This document shows positions 58,514 through 64,000 of a stretch of DNA of 64,000 nucleotides, in pieces. Numbering within the stretch: position 1 is the first letter of the stretch; the number at the start of each line of letters is the position of its first letter. Position numbers and translations under genes: made by a program. A model generated the notes under the pieces. That model was not told the origin of the DNA. It saw nothing but the letters and a program-made list of their open reading frames with translations, and made no database searches. The DNA comes from Hysterangium stoloniferum (Eukaryota; Basidiomycota; Agaricomycetes; Hysterangiales; Hysterangiaceae). Location: assembly GCA_015178975.1 (NCBI GenBank), contig WHVD01000111.1:65001-129000 (forward strand), given 5' to 3'.

Positions 58514-59364
58514 ACTCTCAACTCCTCACAATTTAGAGAAAATCACAGCCTTCAAAGGCAAGGAGTTCAAGTCTGCCAGTGCAGAATAGTTAAACTTGTA
58601 TATACATTTGACACTTGATTGGATGTTTTGCGTGTTCAATATCCTACAATTGTGAGGAGCCAGTGTGTGATTTAGCCTCTTTTGATCATGTGGAGAACAG
58701 AGGGAGTTTATATTTGCTGAGCAGTTGGAACAAAGAAGAGTTTAACTCAATTGTGGACCATCTAACAGATTCCATATCATTTTGTAATTCCATCAAATTC
58801 AGGGATGTGAATGGGATTTTAAATTGATTGATTTCACACATGTTCTATGTGATGTTAAATCCTGCAACCACATCCAGGAGTTTTGTGGATTTTTAATTGG
58901 ATCATCCTCTGACAAGTCACAGGAAAGATAAAGGGATACAGAATCCCACTGCACTATACAAAATTGAAGGAGTTTATATTATTGATGCTTAAAGATCCTA
59001 TGTACACCTGATCACCCTCAACCTACCTTTTGGATCCTTAACCAATTTTAAATCTTATAAGGATCCAATAAAGATTATCGGAGTTTATACAAAATAAGGC
59101 TCTACTGCGGATCCTAAAATCTTTTGGAGAGAGGAGGTTTTCCCAGTGCACATTCCAACAGTACTGTCCTGGCATTTTTAGACCTCCAGCCTGCAGTGAT
59201 GGCCAAAAATGACAAGATATAACCGTTGGGTGTATAACAGACTACAACAAGATGTTTATCTCTGTATTATTGTCAAGCATATACATAAGAACTCACCGGT
59301 TTCTGGGATTCTATATGCTGGTCTATATGCCTCGAATCAGTCATATCACAAAGCATAACGTCGG
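58514..59364. other. Central spacer of the inverted duplication
   Basis: About 850 bp unique to the centre. A short plus frame (58615-58827) shows no domain. GTGCACATTCCAACA at about 59148-59162 resembles the end of the small LTR at 58315, so part of the spacer may be a decayed copy of that family. Confidence 0.5.
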
Positions 59365-59886
59365 ATACTTGAAGTGCAACATCGCCAAACCATAATTTAA
59401 GTAGTTCGATGTTTTGACACTAAAGTATGTCAGATTTAAGTTTCCCAAAATAATGCGGCCCATACTTCTCGGTGGGCCATGGGAAAGTGACATGCAGGTG
59501 TTGTGACTGCCGTGAACACCTCAAAATGCCCTCAAATATGTATTTAAATGGCATAAAATTACTATATATAATAGCTCAAGTCCAAAGTAGAAAAAAAAAA
59601 CAGGGAAACCCTAATAATACATAACTGATCCCACATGTGTGTTCACTTTTTATGCATCATGTGAGTATATTGGCAGTGACTTGTCTCTTCCAAGTATATC
59701 CTTATATCAATGGAGTTACTTGCACATGTATTTGGTAATCGAAACAACATATACTTGTATAGGATAACAAGGGAACAACACAAATTAAGCAACAAGGAAA
59801 CTCTTATCTAAAGGTTCAAAATCACTTTGATCAAAAAAGTTGACATTCACTGCGTAGTTTTAACTTTCTTTTGTGAGTTACTTTGA

Positions 59887-62041
59887 CTAGAATGGAGCAC
59901 TATGGCCTTCAGTATTTCGCCCATTGAACTCATATAATGTTCCAACATCCCACTGCAAAACAGCTACATCACCCTTCCATTCCCCTTTCAAAAATTTCTG
60001 CTGTTCATTGTCAGGGGTTGCAATGATGCGAAGGAATCTGGGGGTCTGTCGCATTGAGTGTGAAGCAGATTGCTGCTGAGCTTGGATGCTACTGTGGAGT
60101 TTACTGCGATAAATGTCAGCTATTGGCGTGTATACTGCTGGCCCGAGAACCATCTCCAAACTCGCTGTCAGATCATCTACAAGATTTGGGTAGGGCACTT
60201 GTGCATATCGATCTGGTTTCCCTCCCTTCTATAAACATCAGAGTATAAAATGAGTGCAATAGGGCTTACAAGGTTTGATACCTACCTCCAGCGTGCAAAA
60301 TAATTTGGGTGTAACAGAAATGATGGCATCTCATCATTTCTCAGCATTGAAGGTTGGTGAAACTTTTGCTTGAACTGCAAGAATAATCAGCTCCTTCGTC
60401 TCCTTGTCTTGAAGGGTACACAATATGTCGGGCCCATGTGAATGTCTGGAAGAAGAAAGGGCTTTCCATCTGGATTATGCAAGAAAGCGAGAATGTTTTC
60501 AGGGGAACTAGCCTTGAGACCCAAGTGATCAGAATTGCCTGTCTTCCATGATACTGGGTAGCATTGCATTGTGTCATCAGCCCCACGCTTCAGCGTGATT
60601 AAGGTAACCTTCCTCGACCCTAATGACTCGCTACAGTGGAAGGCATGTGAGAGGGGTTTGTACTCCCCCCCCAAAAGTATCCATGAGCATGAGAAGGATC
60701 GCCTCTTCAAATATATATCCAAGTGACGAGGCGTTATGAGCACTGTGAAATGCACTGGCCATCCATGTCTCCATCATCGTGTGACTGTACTTTTGGAAAA
60801 ACGATCTGAGGGAGAGAATTACCAATGGTTCAGAAATGGATACAGGATAGTTCTTATAAGTCTTGAATTTCCAAGGGTTCATCGTCTTGTCCAAAACACC
60901 TAGGCCCCACGCAATCATGTCATGCATATGGTTTTTGTTGGTGATGGCTGTAGGTTCACTCCCCAAAGTCCATTGCCTAAGAATTTCAACTAGGCATTGT
61001 ATCAATTCCTCTCCTATTAAATATGCAGTTGGTCCTTGCATTAGTAAAAGAGATATTACACTGACTATTCTTTTCGTTGAAAATGCGGTCCAATTCATTA
61101 ATTGGTTGATGATTTGAGATCAACACAGACAGCTCAGGGGAAATGGGGGTTTCACCATCCTCAAGTTCGATTGCGTCAGTGATTTTAAATCCAGTCAAGT
61201 GTTCAACAAACAAGAATGGGGTGCATATCAGTCCCTGTGTTGGTGTACTCCTTCAGATGGTCGACAGCCACCTGTACCTCATCGATCACGACAAATAGAG
61301 ATGTGTCACGTCCATCTGGAAACAAATCTTTCCTCTTAGTTTTGAGCTCACTTAGGGTGGAGGCGATAATGTCACGCATGATCTGCATGTCAGCAGGCTG
61401 GAGGGCCCGGAGCACTCTGATGAAGAGATTGTCACCCCAAAAGTCCAAATGGGGTGGCAAAACCTGAGCAAGAACCCATCGCCGCCAAGCTAACGTGGCA
61501 TCCGTGTTAACAGGAATGTGTTGCACAAATTGCTTCAGGATGAAGATGCGTGAACACAACAACATTGCAGAGACACGGTCTGTAGCTACATCACAAGGGC
61601 TTAAAGATGGCAAAGTGCCTACAGTTGGCAACATTTCTTCTGTCACTACCTCAAAGCCCTTGGAGCCAGATGTTGAACCTCATGTGCTTATGCATGAAAT
61701 ATAAAGGCCCCAATTCAAGCAAAGACCCTCAAGTGCAAGGTGTGTTTTACCCGAACCAGAGATGCCAAATAGATGGCTGGAAAGAGGAAGATTAGGATTT
61801 ATTGTCTGTAAAATTGTCTAAATGTTACAAACACTGTGTTACGGATGAACAATCTTTCAATCCGATCCTTGTCTGGGTGGTTGCCGAGATCATGAAGGAG
61901 AAGACTTGGGTTAAGGGGCAGCTTTACCTCGAGGTCTGTAAGTTTGTCTTCACATCGGGTCGAGTCAAGATATCCATCCAATTTCCCAGTGGCCAAGTAT
62001 TTAATGTAGTTTTCAAAGCCTTTAATTGCGGCGGCCATCAT
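59887..62041 (-). pseudogene. Broken second copy of the NTPase-nuclease gene
   Basis: The minus strand carries the same gene as 55235-57770, with the same start region, Walker A (GISGSGKT), Walker B (LFVVIDEVQ) and last exon (PYPNLVDDLTASLEMV). Most exons are about 95 percent like the left copy. It is shorter than the intact copy and broken in several places, so it is treated here as a fossil and the breaks are not detailed. It shows that the pair has been free to decay on one side. Confidence 0.8.
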
Positions 62042-62289
62042 AGCGTTCGTCTCTTTGTCTGTGAGCGGGAATTGAGCGAACGAAAACTATTTACAATGCC
62101 ATCCACACTTGAAAATGTCCCACCTACCTTCAGCTACAACCTGTTGCCTCCTCTCGTCTTCAAGGGATGTCCCTCTTGTGGTCATGTGAAGAAGTGTTTT
62201 GGTTGATGATTGACTAGGAGATTGTTGCAAGGAGAAAGATGGCCGGTTAGGAGTCTCCCAGAACGATCAATCTCCTTTTTAGTTAGATA

Positions 62290-62310
62290 GGAGTCAAAGC
62301 TCTAACACCA
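62290..62310 (-). other. tRNA primer-binding-like sequence beside a copia LTR
   Basis: On the minus strand, two bases after the LTR end (CAACA), the sequence TGGTGTTAGAGCTTTGACTC begins with the TGG needed to pair with a tRNA CCA end. It resembles the copia sites of the TGGTATCAGAGC type. It faces the NTPase-nuclease gene rather than the copia pol. Confidence 0.55.
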
Positions 62311-62312
62311 TA

Positions 62313-62753
62313 TGTTGTAAGTGGTTTTCGTTACATTATTAAACCCAGCCAGGTGGTTCTGCTTAAAAGACTGTAACAAGACAGTTACACTCAGTCGTGC
62401 ACAGATAGTATGCAAATGTCTGATTAATTACCTGTAACGAGACAGTTACACTGTGTTGCATAAGTACAAGTAGTTAAGCAAGAAACCATTAACTCACCTC
62501 AGTCGTGCGCAGATAGTATGCACACATCTGAGGTGATGTGTACCTAGCTCCAAGACTAAATACGAAATGTAGTCTTTTCATGTACAAATAAGTAAATCAA
62601 TAATCATGTTGTTGAAAATGTTATATGAAACAAGGTTAGTGTGATGAGACATTAAACAAAAAGGAGTCGGACAAAAATATATAACAATTGTGTCATTTCA
62701 GGACAATCGGAAACAAAGGGTTGATAGACTGTGTTGCACTTGAATTTCCAACA
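62313..62753 (-). mobile_element. Copia LTR, 441 bp
   Basis: On the plus strand it runs from TGTTGTAAGTGG to AATTTCCAACA (TGTTG...CAACA ends). The run of G (minus strand, 62754-62760) next to it is the polypurine tract of the copia element to the right, making it that element's 3' LTR. The other side carries a primer-binding-like sequence. It contains paired TCAGTCGTGC.CAGATAGTATGCA repeats (about 62391 and 62500). Confidence 0.85.
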
Positions 62754-64000
62754 CCCCCCCTCAAGGTGAACACAGTCCTAGTTCAGCAGCACAATGTTTG
62801 ACCTTTGGTGAGGGCAATGCTTTGGTTAGGGTGTCAGCAACCATGCCGGCTGTGGGGCAATAGATAAGGCGTAGTTTACCATTTTCGATGACCCAACAAA
62901 TGAAGTGAAAACCAGATGTCAATGTGTTTCGTGTGAGCGTGATATTGATGATCTTTTGCAAGTGCAATAGCAGATTGGTTATCAGAAAAGAGAGTCGGTG
63001 GACCAGAGATAGGTGTGAAAAGTTGCCCAATAAGAGTACGGAGCCATAATGCCTCTTTTGCAGCATGTGTTGCAGCAACATACTCACTCTCTGTTGTTGA
63101 AAGTGAAACAACTCCTTGACACTTTGAAGACCATGATACGGCTCCACCATCAATGAGGAAGGCATATCCTGATATCGCTCGTCGATCTTCACCCATACTT
63201 CCATCCACATCTGCAAAACCAGTCAGCACTTTCTCAGCTCCCCCATATGTCAATTTCAGATGCTTTGAGCCTAACAGATAACGATAGATGCGTGGAACAG
63301 CATCCCAGTGTGTTGGTCCAGGGTTGCTTGAAAATCGTGATACGGTGGTTACAGCATAAGAGATGTCAGGATGTGTGCCAAGAGAGGCATACATCAGTGA
63401 GCCTACCACTTCACAATAAGGGACATGACACATTATTGCATACTCTTCACCAGTTGAGGGGGCTTGCCCAGAATGGAGGTGAACATTCAGCTCCATTGGA
63501 GTGGATACAGGCTTAAGTTCTGTGAAACCAAAATGACGTAGAATAGAGTCAATGTAGGATGCTTGGGATAGGGAGATAGTATGTGTGTCTCGATTTCTTG
63601 TGACCTCAATGCCTAGAAACCAATGGAGTTCACCCAAATCAGTAATCTCAACGTACTTGCTAATTTGCGACTTGAGGGAAATAACATGATCAAGGGATTT
63701 TGCAGCTATAGTGCAATCGTCCACATGTACCACCACAATTGTGTGTTCGCCTGAGTCTCCACATCAAAAGAATATGGCTTAGTCAACATTGCACTGTACA
63801 AAGTTTAGTTTGTCGACTAGAGTTTCGACTAGCCCTGATACCAACGTCTCCCACTTTGTTTTAGACCATACAGTGTTTTATGTAATCAACAGACCTTTTT
63901 GGGGTGTTTGGACGATTTGAAGCCTGGTGGTTGATGCATGTAGAGGACCTCATCTTCAGTGAGGGTACCATTCAGGTAAGCACCTTTGATGTTGATCTGA
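62754..64000 (-). mobile_element. Ty1/copia element, 3' half (RT and RNase H), cut by the window end
   Basis: Minus-strand frames 63736-62876 and 63216-62761 carry the RT end (VVHVDDCTIAAKS, LGELHWFLGIEVTRN, SYAVTTVSRFSSNPG) and RNase H (GFADVDGSMGEDRRAISGY, VVSLSTTESEYVAATHAAK, TKHIDIWF, ADTLTKALPSPKVKH). Further RT sequence (LYMHQPPGFKSS-like) runs to the window edge. The visible part has a few breaks. The 5' part lies outside the window, so completeness cannot be judged. Confidence 0.9.

Larger units (their letters stand above)
59365..62370 (-). repeat. Right arm of the large inverted duplication
   Basis: Reverse-complement match to 54925-58513. It is shorter than the left arm. The outer end runs into the copia LTR at 62313. 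Confidence 0.92.

Overview
The window looks like a transposon-rich, gene-poor stretch of a filamentous basidiomycete (Agaricomycete) genome. The reasons are short spliceosomal introns of about 31-60 nt with GT..AG ends, a FunK1-type fungal protein kinase, a Plavaka-type transposase relic, a RecQ-type helicase family with an N-terminal zinc-finger (DUF3505-like) region as in fungal telomere-linked helicases, many Ty1/copia elements and several solo LTRs with clean 5-bp target duplications. No rRNA, tRNA or CRISPR array was recognised. All family names come from reading motifs by eye; nothing was searched.

Layout. 1-3 kb: the end of a solo LTR set into a 1.1-kb dispersed repeat, Tc1/mariner relics and a decayed Agaricomycete gene. 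3.4-4 kb: minisatellite and a solo LTR. 4.2-5.3 kb: unresolved GC-rich coding-like sequence. 5.4-7.05 kb: a decayed HEAT/ARM-like array of about nine 160-bp units. 7.6-11 kb: a scrambled RecQ-like helicase whose two pieces lie head to head. 11.5-12.6 kb: a gag relic and a small spliced gene. 13.3-16.06 kb: an apparently intact FunK1 kinase followed by a second, diverged copy of its 3' end. 16.6-22.8 kb: an old copia relic split by a young, nearly whole copia element in opposite orientation. 23.3-27.4 kb: a Plavaka transposase relic. 27.9-34.3 kb: repeats and a basidiomycete-type gene of unknown function. 35.6-38.9 kb: copia relic with a perfect 16-bp hairpin at its edge. 39.3-40.1 kb: solo LTR. 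42.6-45.1 kb: an intact three-exon orphan gene (800 aa). 47.0-52.2 kb: a second helicase copy, split by a solo LTR. 52.5-53.7 kb: minisatellite and copia RNase H relic. 54.2-54.6 kb: imperfect palindrome. 54.9-62.3 kb: a large inverted duplication. 62.3-64 kb: copia LTR and reverse transcriptase/RNase H.

The most striking structure is the inverted duplication. Each arm carries a gene with a Walker A/B P-loop NTPase followed by a C-terminal region with the D...QxK pattern of a PD-(D/E)XK nuclease, the architecture of Crinkler-RHS-type proteins. The left copy reads as an intact five-exon gene of 779 aa; the right copy is broken. A copia LTR end plus a tRNA primer-binding-like sequence sits at the outer edge of both arms just upstream of the gene, so the gene may have been carried or duplicated with a retroelement. 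A 212-bp solo LTR is present in one arm and absent at the matching site in the other, which orders the events.

Most of the rest is element debris. Genes that still read as functional are the FunK1 kinase, the orphan gene at 42.6-45.1 kb, the left-arm NTPase-nuclease gene and perhaps the small spliced gene at 12 kb.
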